The position numbers and the translations under genes are program-made. From contig CALDMQ010000093.1 of NCBI GenBank assembly GCA_937917505.1, positions 1 through 7,927 of the forward strand: a stretch of DNA of 7,927 nt. Direction: 5' to 3'. The DNA is from an uncultured Erysipelotrichaceae bacterium. GTDB taxonomy: Bacteria > Bacillota_I > Bacilli_A > Erysipelotrichales > Coprobacillaceae. The notes below the pieces were generated by a model that saw only the letters and a list, made by a program, of their open reading frames with translations, made no database searches and was not told where the DNA came from. Shown here one piece after another: positions 1 through 5,881 of this stretch (positions are counted from its first letter, which is position 1; each line of letters begins with the position of its first letter).

Positions 1-1
1 G

Positions 2-274
2 TTCAATGATTGGAATAAACTAGATAAAGGGATATCGCCATTAACATATGATAAGTATAGACGTAAGTTCGAAAAAGTTATGACAGCATTAAATATGAAA
101 CATTCACCACATGAAACTAGGCACACTTTTATTACTCAAGCAAAACATTGTAACGTAAATGATTATATTTTAAAAAGGATTATTGGTCACGAAATTGGCG
201 ATGTTACTGAACAAGTATATACTCATAGAACAGTTGAAGATTTATATAAAGAAATAATCAAAATCGAATTCTAG
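2..274 (+). CDS. Tyrosine recombinase/phage-type integrase, C-terminal part (5' end outside window)
   Basis: The open frame is already running at base 2 and ends with TAG at 272-274, so only the last 90 codons are visible. The catalytic C-terminal region of a tyrosine site-specific recombinase is recognisable. It has the box II motif H-E-T-R-H (HxxRH, carrying the second catalytic Arg), then the I-I-G-H segment with the conserved His, then V-Y-T-H-R with the nucleophilic Tyr that forms the 3'-phosphotyrosine link. The first catalytic Arg and the N-terminal arm-binding and core-binding domains lie to the left of the window. An internal ATG at 80 is not the start, because family sequence continues upstream of it. 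The gene is followed by a terminator and by phased repeats typical of an attachment-site region, so it probably integrates and excises a prophage or integrative element lying mainly to the left. The catalytic residues that can be seen are intact. Confidence 0.9.
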   Translation, partial: FNDWNKLDKGISPLTYDKYRRKFEKVMTALNMKHSPHETRHTFITQAKHCNVNDYILKRIIGHEIGDVTEQVYTHRTVEDLYKEIIKIEF

Positions 275-288
275 ATTTTGATTTTTTT
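256..288 (+). terminator. Rho-independent terminator of the integrase gene
   Basis: A perfect 10-bp stem (256-265 with 274-283, arms AATCAAAATC and GATTTTGATT) with an 8-nt loop is followed by a T-run to 288. The hairpin overlaps the last integrase codons and the TAG stop lies in its loop. The stem is AT-rich, so it may be leaky. Confidence 0.7.
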
Positions 289-304
289 AATTATTGGAAT
301 ATGA

Positions 305-325
305 TTTGTTAGTTATTTGTTAGCC
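305..325 (+). repeat. TGTTAG repeat group 1 (two copies, 11-bp period)
   Basis: Two copies of TTTGTTAG start at 305 and 316, exactly 11 bp apart. The second continues as CC-ATT, the same ending as the last copy of the second group. Together with group 2 they resemble arm-type sites bound by the N-terminal domain of tyrosine recombinases. That role is inference from sequence and from adjacency to the integrase gene. Confidence 0.6.
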
Positions 326-383
326 ATTATTTTTTTGCATGTTTCTAAAATGTAGCAACAGACTTGTTTGAAAATAAAAAAGT

Positions 384-415
384 ATTGTATTTATCATTAT
401 TTTTTTAAATACAAT
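384..415. repeat. Inverted repeat between the two TGTTAG groups
   Basis: Perfect 9-bp arms ATTGTATTT (384-392) and AAATACAAT (407-415) are separated by 14 bp. The right arm touches the first TGTTAG copy of group 2. It could be a site for an accessory directionality factor, a core-like site or a simple hairpin. The sequence does not decide between these. Confidence 0.4.
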
Positions 416-446
416 TTGTTAGCAGTGTGTTAGCAATGTGTTAGCC
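415..446 (+). repeat. TGTTAGC repeat group 2 (three copies, 11-bp period)
   Basis: Three copies of a TGTTAGC-type unit start at 415, 426 and 437 (TTTGTTAGC, TGTGTTAGC, TGTGTTAGCC), an exact 11-bp period that puts every copy on the same face of the helix. The unit matches group 1. Phased direct repeats beside an integrase gene are typical of arm-type binding sites of integrating elements. The repeat pattern is directly visible and its function is inferred. Confidence 0.65.
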
Positions 447-529
447 ATTGTAAAATTCTGTGGAAATTTCATAAAATCTCAAGAAGTTTCTTTAGAAAAT
501 TACGAAAAAGCAAAAGGGGTTAAAAATAA
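447..529. other. Possible element-chromosome junction (attachment core not resolved)
   Basis: No gene is visible here. The stretch lies between the inferred arm-type repeats and the terminator of the leftward operon, so the crossover point of the integrated element most likely falls here or inside the terminator. The core cannot be identified without the other end of the element or an empty site. Confidence 0.3.
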
Positions 530-558
530 AAAAAGCCTTGATAAAATCAAGACTTTTT
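521..558 (-). terminator. Terminator of the NifU-like/GGGtGRT operon
   Basis: Read on the minus strand, a 13-bp stem (558-546 with 542-530) closes a 3-nt loop and is followed by a T-rich run to 521. On this strand the one non-Watson-Crick position (552/536) is a U-G wobble, whereas on the plus strand it is an A/C mismatch. It therefore fits best as the terminator of the leftward operon ending at 581. It also faces the integrated element. Confidence 0.8.
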
Positions 559-580
559 GAGTTTTTTAGAAAAATGCAAA

Positions 581-1579
581 TTATTGCATTGCTTCAGAAA
601 TAGCAACTGCAACTGCAACTGAAGCACCAACCATAGGGTTGTTACCCATACCGATTAATCCCATCATTTCTACGTGAGCAGGAACTGATGAAGAACCAGC
701 AAATTGAGCATCACTGTGCATACGTCCCATAGTATCAGTCATACCGTAAGAAGCAGGACCAGCTGCCATATTATCAGGATGTAATGTACGTCCTGTTCCT
801 CCACCAGAAGCAACAGAGAAGTATTTTTTACCTTGTTCTATACATTCTTTTTTATAAGTACCAGCTACTGGATGTTGGAAACGAGTTGGGTTTGTAGAGT
901 TACCTGTGATAGAAACGTCTACACCTTCTTTATGCATGATAGCAACACCTTCACGAACATCATCAGAACCATAGCAGTTTACTTTAGCTCTAGGTCCATC
1001 AGAGTAAGCTGTTCTAGAGATTTCTTTAACTTCTCCAGTAAAATAATCGAATTGAGTTTCAACATAAGTGAATCCGTTGATTCTTGAAATGATTTTAGCA
1101 GCATCTTTACCTAAACCGTTTAAGATAACTCTTAATGGTTTATTTCTAACTTTGTTAGCTTTTTCAGCGATTTTGATTGCACCTTCTGCAGCAGCAAAAG
1201 ATTCATGTCCAGCTAAGAAACAGAAACATTCAGTTTTTTCGTCTAATAACATAGAACCTAAGTTACCATGTCCTAAACCTACTTTACGATCATCAGCAAC
1301 TGATCCAGGAATACAGAATGATTGTAAACCAATACCAATTGTTTTAGCAGCATCTACTGCTTTAGTATCTCCGTTTTTAATTGCCATTGCAGCACCTACG
1401 ATGTAAGCCCAGCAAGCATTTTCAAAACAGATTGGTTGAGTTGATTTTACGATATTGTAAACATCAATACCTTTTTCATCACAGATAGCTTTTGCTTCTT
1501 CTAATGATTTAATATCAAATTTAGCTAATGCAGCGTTAATTTGATCAATTCTTCTATCATAACTTTCAAATAATGCCAT
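581..1579 (-). CDS. GGGtGRT family protein (function unknown)
   Basis: This 332-residue protein carries the family's signature G-G-G-T-G-R-T at residues 259-265, within a Gly/Ala/Ser-rich C-terminal half that includes a conserved-looking stretch around HPDNMAAGP (267-275). Cys residues are at 33, 51, 56, 89, 118, 120, 202 and 246. No signal peptide or membrane helix is evident, so it is probably cytosolic. To my knowledge the family is named after the motif and has no established biochemical role. Its gene is commonly found beside a NifU-like protein, as here, where the upstream gene ends 15 bp before this start. The ATG at 1579 is preceded by GGGGAGG (1587-1593) at 7-nt spacing, so the start is firm. 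The tandem arrangement and shared promoter suggest that the two products work together, possibly in iron-sulfur or redox metabolism, but that role is inference only. Confidence 0.9.
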   Translation of the reverse strand: MALFESYDRRIDQINAALAKFDIKSLEEAKAICDEKGIDVYNIVKSTQPICFENACWAYIVGAAMAIKNGDTKAVDAAKTIGIGLQSFCIPGSVADDRKVGLGHGNLGSMLLDEKTECFCFLAGHESFAAAEGAIKIAEKANKVRNKPLRVILNGLGKDAAKIISRINGFTYVETQFDYFTGEVKEISRTAYSDGPRAKVNCYGSDDVREGVAIMHKEGVDVSITGNSTNPTRFQHPVAGTYKKECIEQGKKYFSVASGGGTGRTLHPDNMAAGPASYGMTDTMGRMHSDAQFAGSSSVPAHVEMMGLIGMGNNPMVGASVAVAVAISEAMQ

Positions 1580-1594
1580 TGTCGTACCTCCCCA

Positions 1595-2287
1595 TTATTC
1601 CTTTCTTGGATCGATGTATTTAGCAGCATCAGCGAATCTACCATAAGTACCAGTCGCTTCTTTTAAAGCTTCATTAGCATCTTTTCCATCTTTAATCATG
1701 TCCATCATTCTTCCAAGGCTTACGAATTCATAACCGATGATTTCGTTGTTATCATCTAATGCAATTCTATTGATATAACCTTCAGTTAATTCAAGGTATC
1801 TAGGTCCTTTCATTTTAGTAGAATAAGCAGTACCAACCATACTTCTTAAACCTTTACCTAAGTCTTCAAGACCAGCACCTACAGGAAGTCCACCTTCAGA
1901 GAAAGCTGATTGAGTACGTCCGTAAACAATTTGTAAGAATAATTCTCTCATAGCTGTGTTAATAGCATCACAAACTAAGTCAGTATTTAAACCTTCTAAT
2001 AAAGTTTTACCAACCAAAGCTTCAGAAGCCATAGCAGCTGAGTGAGTCATACCTGAACATCCAATTGTTTCGATTAAAGCTTCTTCGATAATTCCTTCTT
2101 TAACATTTAAAGATAATTTACAAGTCCCTTGTTGAGGAGCACACCATCCAATACCATGTGTTAAACCAGAAATATCTTTAATTTCTTTAGAATATACCCA
2201 TTTTCCTTCTTCAGGAATTGGAGCACATCCATGACTTGCACCGCGATTAACAGTACACATTTCTTCTACTTCTTTTGTATAAATCAT
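1595..2287 (-). CDS. NifU-like iron-sulfur cluster assembly scaffold-type protein
   Basis: This 230-residue protein resembles the NifU N-terminal/IscU scaffold fold, extended at both ends. The most recognisable part is about residues 55-120, with C-K-L-S-L (56-60) and the I-G-C-S-G-M-T segment holding Cys77, which matches the conserved G-C region of NifU-type scaffolds. Further Cys residues at 11, 21, 49, 56 and 106 could ligate metal or a cluster. It is longer than IscU (about 130 residues) and is the standard partner of GGGtGRT proteins, whose gene follows after 15 bp. The ATG at 2287 has AAAGGAGT (2294-2301) at 6-nt spacing, better than the internal Met10, which lacks a ribosome binding site. 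It is the first gene of a leftward operon with a strong promoter. A role as a general Suf/Isc scaffold is not shown. It may serve a dedicated client. Confidence 0.82.
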   Translation of the reverse strand: MIYTKEVEEMCTVNRGASHGCAPIPEEGKWVYSKEIKDISGLTHGIGWCAPQQGTCKLSLNVKEGIIEEALIETIGCSGMTHSAAMASEALVGKTLLEGLNTDLVCDAINTAMRELFLQIVYGRTQSAFSEGGLPVGAGLEDLGKGLRSMVGTAYSTKMKGPRYLELTEGYINRIALDDNNEIIGYEFVSLGRMMDMIKDGKDANEALKEATGTYGRFADAAKYIDPRKE

Positions 2288-2331
2288 TTTTTTACTCCTT
2301 TCATAACAAATAAATGATTAAAGTATAGAAC

Positions 2332-2366
2332 GGGAAAAATCCCTTTTAGGTGAAGGAATTCACCTA
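2332..2366 (-). promoter_or_regulatory. Dyad at the transcription start plus leader hairpin of the NifU-like/GGGtGRT operon
   Basis: A perfect dyad with 8-bp arms, TAGGTGAA (2347-2354) and TTCACCTA (2359-2366), 4 bp apart, begins at the +1 position predicted from the -10 box at 2372-2377. A second, short inverted repeat GGGA-AAAA-TCCC follows at 2332-2343. As DNA the dyad could be an operator that blocks transcription. As RNA it would be a hairpin at the very 5' end that could protect the message. The roughly 78-nt leader does not match a riboswitch class that I can recognise. Confidence 0.5.
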
Positions 2367-2371
2367 TGTTG

Positions 2372-2400
2372 ATTATAAGACAAAACCCTATCAAAGTCAA
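2372..2400 (-). promoter_or_regulatory. Sigma-A-type promoter of the NifU-like/GGGtGRT operon
   Basis: On the minus strand TTGACT (2400-2395) and a perfect TATAAT (2377-2372) are separated by 17 bp, a near-consensus housekeeping promoter. Predicted +1 is near 2365. Its strength suggests an abundantly expressed operon. Confidence 0.85.
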
Positions 2401-2449
2401 TTCACAACACGTCCTTTCATGCTTAAATATGTCGAAAAACGGGTTGTTC

Positions 2450-2478
2450 ATGACATCAAAAAAGATATATGTTAAAAT
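2450..2478 (+). promoter_or_regulatory. Promoter of the CapA-family lipoprotein gene
   Basis: ATGACA (2450-2455) and TAAAAT (2473-2478) have a 17-bp spacer, and TG at 2470-2471 gives an extended -10. It is divergent from the promoter of the leftward operon, with about 50 bp between the two -35 boxes. Confidence 0.65.
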
Positions 2479-2501
2479 GAAGAAAATAAGGGAGGATACA
2501 T

Positions 2502-3524
2502 ATGAATAAAATAGGGAAAATCATTTTATCTTTGATGCTTTCATTATCACTTTTTGGATGTCAAAAAGAAGGGGGAAAAGAAGAAAAAAACCAAGATAAT
2601 CAAATAGAAAAACATGAAAAAAACGAAGAAATTAAGAAAACATCAATCACATTATCATTTGTAGGTGATATAACATTAGGAAACTATGCTGGACAAGGAT
2701 ATAGTGGTTCTTTTGATCAAGAATATGAAAAGCAAGGGAAAGATACATCTTATTTCCTAAGAAAAGTGAAATCAGTTTTTGAAAAAGATGATTTAACAGT
2801 TGCGAACCTTGAAGGACCATTAACAACTTCAAAAGAATATGCGGATAAACAATTTGCATTTCAAGGAAAGCCTGAGTACGTCAATATTCTTGCAGATGGA
2901 AATATTGAAGCCGTAACACTTGCAAATAACCACTCTAAAGACCATTTCACTCAAGGTATGAAAGATACAAAAGCAATTCTTAATACCAAGGGAATACACC
3001 ATTTTGGATATAATGAATCTACAATCATTGATGTTAAAGGAATTCAAGTTGGTTTTTTAGGATTTTCTTTCCCACAAAGCTTAACAACAGAAATGAAAGA
3101 AGCTATTACAAAATTAAAAGATAAAACAGATTTAATAATTGTGTATTTTCATTGGGGAATTGAAAGAGATTATGCACCAATGGCTTCACAAAGAAAGCTT
3201 GCTAAACAATGTATTGATGCTGGTGTTGACTTGATTGTTGGATCACATCCTCATGTTTTACAAGGTATTGAAACATATAAAGGGAAACAAATTGTTTATA
3301 GTTTAAGTAATTTTTGTTTTGGTGGTAATAAGAATCCATCAGATAAAGATACTATGATTTATCAACATACATTCTCTTTCGAAAATAAACAATTAGTAAG
3401 TGAAGATCATCAAGTGATTCCTTGTATGATTACTTCAACATCTTCAAGAAACAACTATCAACCCATGCTTGTTGATGGGAAAGATGCAAAAAGAGTTTTA
3501 AAGAAAGTGAATTCTATTCAATAG
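2502..3524 (+). CDS. CapA-family metallophosphatase-like lipoprotein
   Basis: This 340-residue protein belongs to the CapA (poly-gamma-glutamate capsule synthesis, PGA_cap) family with a metallophosphatase-like fold. Residues 1-19 form a lipoprotein signal peptide ending in the lipobox L-F-G-C, with Cys20 as the lipidated residue. A charged Lys/Glu/Asn linker (21-47) follows, so the domain sits outside the cell on the membrane. Family motifs appear in order: F-V-G-D-I-T-L-G (53-60), A-N-L-E-G (101-105), A-N-N-H (141-144), F-H-W-G (216-219), G-S-H-P-H-V (247-252) and S-L-S-N-F (267-271). These are the expected metal-site residues. GGGAGG (2490-2495), 6 nt before ATG, fixes the start. The gene is alone between its own promoter and terminator, with no capB/capC-type partners, so a capsule role is not supported here. 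A role in cell-envelope phosphoester or peptide chemistry is inferred. It appears intact. Confidence 0.9.
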   Translation: MNKIGKIILSLMLSLSLFGCQKEGGKEEKNQDNQIEKHEKNEEIKKTSITLSFVGDITLGNYAGQGYSGSFDQEYEKQGKDTSYFLRKVKSVFEKDDLTVANLEGPLTTSKEYADKQFAFQGKPEYVNILADGNIEAVTLANNHSKDHFTQGMKDTKAILNTKGIHHFGYNESTIIDVKGIQVGFLGFSFPQSLTTEMKEAITKLKDKTDLIIVYFHWGIERDYAPMASQRKLAKQCIDAGVDLIVGSHPHVLQGIETYKGKQIVYSLSNFCFGGNKNPSDKDTMIYQHTFSFENKQLVSEDHQVIPCMITSTSSRNNYQPMLVDGKDAKRVLKKVNSIQ

Positions 3525-3549
3525 AAGATCACTTTCTTTTTCTTTTTTT
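3500..3549 (+). terminator. Strong terminator of the CapA-family gene
   Basis: An 11-bp lower stem (3500-3510 with 3529-3539) and a 6-bp upper stem (3512-3517 with 3521-3526) close a 3-nt loop. A T-rich tail follows to 3549. The hairpin is embedded in the last codons and contains the TAG stop at its tip. Confidence 0.85.
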
Positions 3550-3576
3550 GTAAAAAGTATAGATATATCTTATTAT
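3548..3576 (+). promoter_or_regulatory. Promoter of the HAD gene pair
   Basis: TTGTAA (3548-3553) and TATTAT (3571-3576) are separated by 17 bp. An alternative -10, TATAAT at 3582-3587, has no good -35 at the right distance. Both -10 candidates overlap the dyad at 3567-3592. Confidence 0.5.
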
Positions 3577-3592
3577 TTATTTATAATAAGAT
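3567..3592. promoter_or_regulatory. Candidate operator: 10-bp perfect inverted repeat over the -10 region
   Basis: Arms ATCTTATTAT (3567-3576) and ATAATAAGAT (3583-3592) flank a 6-bp spacer. The dyad covers the -10 box of the HAD promoter, where a dimeric repressor would block initiation. It is not followed by a T-run, so a terminator is unlikely. The bound protein is unknown. Confidence 0.45.
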
Positions 3593-3615
3593 GAGTTAAA
3601 TAGTAGGAGGATTTT

Positions 3616-4259
3616 ATGAAAGCATTAGCAAGTGATTTTGATGGAACAATTTATTTTGAAGATGGTTTTCATCAAGAAGATATTGATAAAATTAAAGAAT
3701 TTCAAAAAGCAGGTCATTTGTTTGGAATATGTACAGGACGACCGTTAAAAGGTGTGACTTATTTTTCAAAGGGATTTGTTGAGTATGATTTTTATATAGT
3801 GAGTAGTGGAGCATTAATTGTAGATAAACAAGGAAAAATCCTTTATGAACAATGTATTGATTATTCTGTGATGAAAGATATTTATGAGCATTATTCACAT
3901 GATTATTGGGTATGTATTCAAGCTGATGGTGTGATTTATAAAAAGGAAGTTTCAAGTGATTTATCTGAGATACAAGTTGTTATGAATTCTATAGAAGATT
4001 TAAAAGATTCTCATATTTATGGATTATCATTAAATGCTCATACTCAAAAGGGGAAGGTATAATTCAATTTATACAATTGTTTGATGTTGATTATGTGAGT
4101 GGTATTGGTGATTCATATAATGATTTACCTATGTTAGATGCTGTTAATAAGGCATTGACTTTTCATTCGTCACCAGATGAAGTGAAAGCACATGCTGATA
4201 TGTTGGTTGATTCTATTAGTGAAGGTATTAATGGTTTATTGAATGACGATATGAAATAG
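3616..4259 (+). pseudogene. HAD-superfamily Cof-type hydrolase, disrupted by internal deletion and frameshift
   Basis: The N-terminal part (148 codons, 3616-4062) has HAD motif I D-F-D-G-T (catalytic Asp7 and Asp9), motif II C-T-G-R-P (39-43) and much of a Cof-type cap domain, then stops at TAA 4060-4062. The C-terminal part resumes in another frame. From about 4044 it reads S-K-G-E-G-I, containing the motif III Lys, then G-I-G-D-S-Y-N-D-L-P, motif IV with the metal-binding Asp residues, and ends with TAG at 4257-4259. Aligned by eye with the intact neighbour, about 30-50 codons between cap domain and motif III are missing. So this is an internal deletion that also shifts frame, not a simple one-base error. 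AGGAGG (3605-3610), 5 nt before ATG, fixes the start. Intact relatives dephosphorylate small sugar phosphates, nucleotides or cofactors. This copy cannot make the full catalytic domain. Confidence 0.85.
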
Positions 4260-4269
4260 GAGAGAGATT

Positions 4270-5133
4270 ATGATTAAATTAGTTGTTAGTGATATGGATG
4301 GAACTTTGTTAAATAAACAATCAAAAATTACAGAAGGAAATTTAAAAGCTATTCATATATTACAAGAAAAAGGAATAGAATTTGCTATTGCAAGTGGAAG
4401 AGATTATAGAGGGGTGTATTCTATTATTCATGATTACAATCTTCATTGTGAAGCTATTTTAGGAAATGGTGCTCAGTATGTAGATGAAGATGGAAATGTT
4501 GTGATGAATTGTTATATGGATAAAAGTGTAGTAGAAAGAGTCACAAATATTTTTGTGAGAGAAAATATTCCAGTTATGATTTTTACAACAGATGGTTTTT
4601 ATACACCTTATGATCCTACATATGTGAGAAATGCATTTGTTGAAAGAAATATAAAACGTTTTGATGAAACTGCAGATGAATATGATGAAGGTGGTCGTTT
4701 TGCAAGTTCTCCTTGTAATCATTTGATTCACTTTGAAAGTTATGAAGACTTATTAAATCAAGATATTGAAATTATTAAAGTTGAAGCTTTTTGTATGGAT
4801 GATACACAATCACAGATTTGTCATCAACAATTAAAAGATATTCCACAAATTTCTTATTTATCTTCATTTGATGATAATTGTGAAGTTTGTGATAAAAACG
4901 CACAAAAAGGATTAATTTTAGAAAAGGTTATTGCACTTAAAGGACTTCAAAAAGAAGAAGTTGCTGTACTTGGTGATGGTATGAATGACCTCACTTTATT
5001 TGAACGGTTTCCATATAGTTTTACAATGGAAAATGGAGAACAAGCAATTAAAGATTTAGCTTATCGTATTGTGAACGATTGCGAAGATGATGGTTTTTTA
5101 GATGCTGTTGAGAATTATATAGTAAAAATTTAA
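4270..5133 (+). CDS. HAD-superfamily Cof-type phosphatase (HAD-IIB), intact
   Basis: This is a 287-residue cytosolic phosphatase of the Cof/HAD-IIB family, which usually has 260-290 residues. All four HAD motifs are present: D-M-D-G-T (8-12, nucleophile Asp8 and acid/base Asp10), A-S-G-R (41-44, motif II Ser42), Q-K-G (212-214, motif III Lys213) and G-D-G-M-N-D (235-240, Mg-binding Asp). The C2-type cap lies between motifs II and III, about residues 85-200, and sets substrate choice, which cannot be read from sequence. It follows the broken homologue with a 10-bp gap, and its AGGAGAG site (4258-4264) overlaps that gene's TAG stop. It was probably co-transcribed and translationally coupled to the ancestral gene. 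The upstream nonsense leaves about 200 nt untranslated before it, which could lower its expression. There is no clear terminator after it. Confidence 0.92.
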   Translation: MIKLVVSDMDGTLLNKQSKITEGNLKAIHILQEKGIEFAIASGRDYRGVYSIIHDYNLHCEAILGNGAQYVDEDGNVVMNCYMDKSVVERVTNIFVRENIPVMIFTTDGFYTPYDPTYVRNAFVERNIKRFDETADEYDEGGRFASSPCNHLIHFESYEDLLNQDIEIIKVEAFCMDDTQSQICHQQLKDIPQISYLSSFDDNCEVCDKNAQKGLILEKVIALKGLQKEEVAVLGDGMNDLTLFERFPYSFTMENGEQAIKDLAYRIVNDCEDDGFLDAVENYIVKI

Positions 5134-5151
5134 ATCTTAATTAAATCTTAA
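5130..5151 (+). promoter_or_regulatory. Tandem 11-bp repeats, candidate response-regulator box (two-component operon)
   Basis: TTAAATCTTAA occurs twice end to end (5130-5140 and 5141-5151), overlapping the stop of the HAD gene. The 11-bp period fits side-by-side binding of an OmpR/PhoB-type regulator dimer. The last TTAA (5148) starts 26 bp before the -10 box. A matching layout precedes the C39 gene. Binding by the adjacent VanR-like protein is inference. Confidence 0.5.
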
Positions 5152-5173
5152 GAAACTCTCGATAAGAAAGTCG

Positions 5174-5179
5174 TATAAT
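5174..5179 (+). promoter_or_regulatory. -10 box of the two-component operon (activated-type promoter)
   Basis: A perfect TATAAT has no recognisable -35 at 16-18 bp (AGAAAC at 17 bp). Instead the tandem repeats end at the expected -35 position, as in promoters that need an activator. Predicted +1 is near 5186, at the ribosome binding site itself. Confidence 0.6.
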
Positions 5180-5185
5180 AGCGAT

Positions 5186-5192
5186 AAAGGAG
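5186..5192 (+). promoter_or_regulatory. Ribosome binding site fixing the response-regulator start
   Basis: AAAGGAG lies 8 nt before ATG at 5201. An upstream in-frame GTG at 5192 overlaps this site and cannot use it, so 5201 is the better start. Confidence 0.8.
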
Positions 5193-5200
5193 TGAGTGTA

Positions 5201-5881
5201 ATGAAAGTTATGATTGTTGATGATGAAGTAGAAATTGCTAATCTTGTAGAATTATATTTAAAAAATGAGGGATATGAGGTGTTTAAGTTTTATAATGGTT
5301 CAGAAGCTTTATTATGTGCTCAAAAGGAAAAGATTGACTTAGCTATTTTAGATATTATGTTACCTGATATTGATGGTCTAACGATTTGTCAAAAGTTAAG
5401 AGAATCTTTTGATTTTCCTATCATTATGTTAACGGCGAAAGAAACAGAAGTTGATAAGATTACAGGTTTAACAATAGGTGCGGATGATTATGTTACAAAG
5501 CCGTTTCGTCCATTAGAATTGATGGCGAGAGTGAAAGCACAACTTCGTCGTTATACATCTTTTTCTTCACATTCTCAAGAGAATATCCTAACTATAGGAG
5601 CATTAACAATTGAAAAAGATAATCATCAATGTTTCTTGAATAATGAACAATTATCACTTACACCAACTGAATTTGATATTTTATGGTTGTTATGTTCACA
5701 CAAAGGAAAGGTTGTTACTGCTGATATGATTTTTGAAGAACTTTGGGGAGAAAAGTATTACACTGCATCAAGTAGTTCTGTTATGGTACATATTCGTCAT
5801 ATTCGTGAAAAGATGCATGATTCAGCAGAGAATCCGAAATATATACAAACCGTATGGGGAGTAGGTTATAAAATTGGATAA
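5201..5881 (+). CDS. VanR-like response regulator (OmpR/PhoB family)
   Basis: This 226-residue transcription factor has an N-terminal receiver domain (about 1-115) and a C-terminal winged-helix DNA-binding domain (about 130-226). The receiver has acidic pocket Asp7-Asp8, phosphoacceptor Asp51 in L-D-I-M-L-P, Thr78 and Lys100 in the T-K-P-F motif. The stretch V-D-K-I-T-G-L-T-I-G-A-D-D-Y (84-97) and the following R-P-L-E-L region are characteristic of VanR-type regulators, as is the C-terminal T-V-W-G-V-G-Y-K-I ending. It would be phosphorylated by the histidine kinase whose frame overlaps its stop by 8 bp. Repeats upstream suggest that it activates its own operon and the nearby C39 gene. VanR proteins of resistance clusters control vanHAX, but none of those genes is in the window. 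So it is VanR-like by sequence, with unknown target and signal, possibly cell-wall stress. Confidence 0.93.
   Translation: MKVMIVDDEVEIANLVELYLKNEGYEVFKFYNGSEALLCAQKEKIDLAILDIMLPDIDGLTICQKLRESFDFPIIMLTAKETEVDKITGLTIGADDYVTKPFRPLELMARVKAQLRRYTSFSSHSQENILTIGALTIEKDNHQCFLNNEQLSLTPTEFDILWLLCSHKGKVVTADMIFEELWGEKYYTASSSSVMVHIRHIREKMHDSAENPKYIQTVWGVGYKIG

Noticed and set aside
833..1406. Plus-strand open frames inside the GGGtGRT gene
   Set aside because: They are antisense shadows of a clearly conserved gene and lack ribosome binding sites.
2284..2451. A 55-codon minus-strand open frame just upstream of the NifU-like gene, ending in an ATGA overlap
   Set aside because: It has no ribosome binding site, the promoter of the NifU-like operon lies inside it, and its composition resembles no protein family. 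Probably chance.
4060..4062. Programmed ribosomal frameshifting in the first HAD gene
   Set aside because: The two reading frames do not join into a complete protein. Part of the cap domain is missing, so a deletion is the better explanation.
4077..4259. Separate 60-codon gene starting at TTG
   Set aside because: Motif III (S-K-G) lies upstream of this TTG in the same frame, so this is the C-terminal fragment of the broken HAD gene, not an independent gene.
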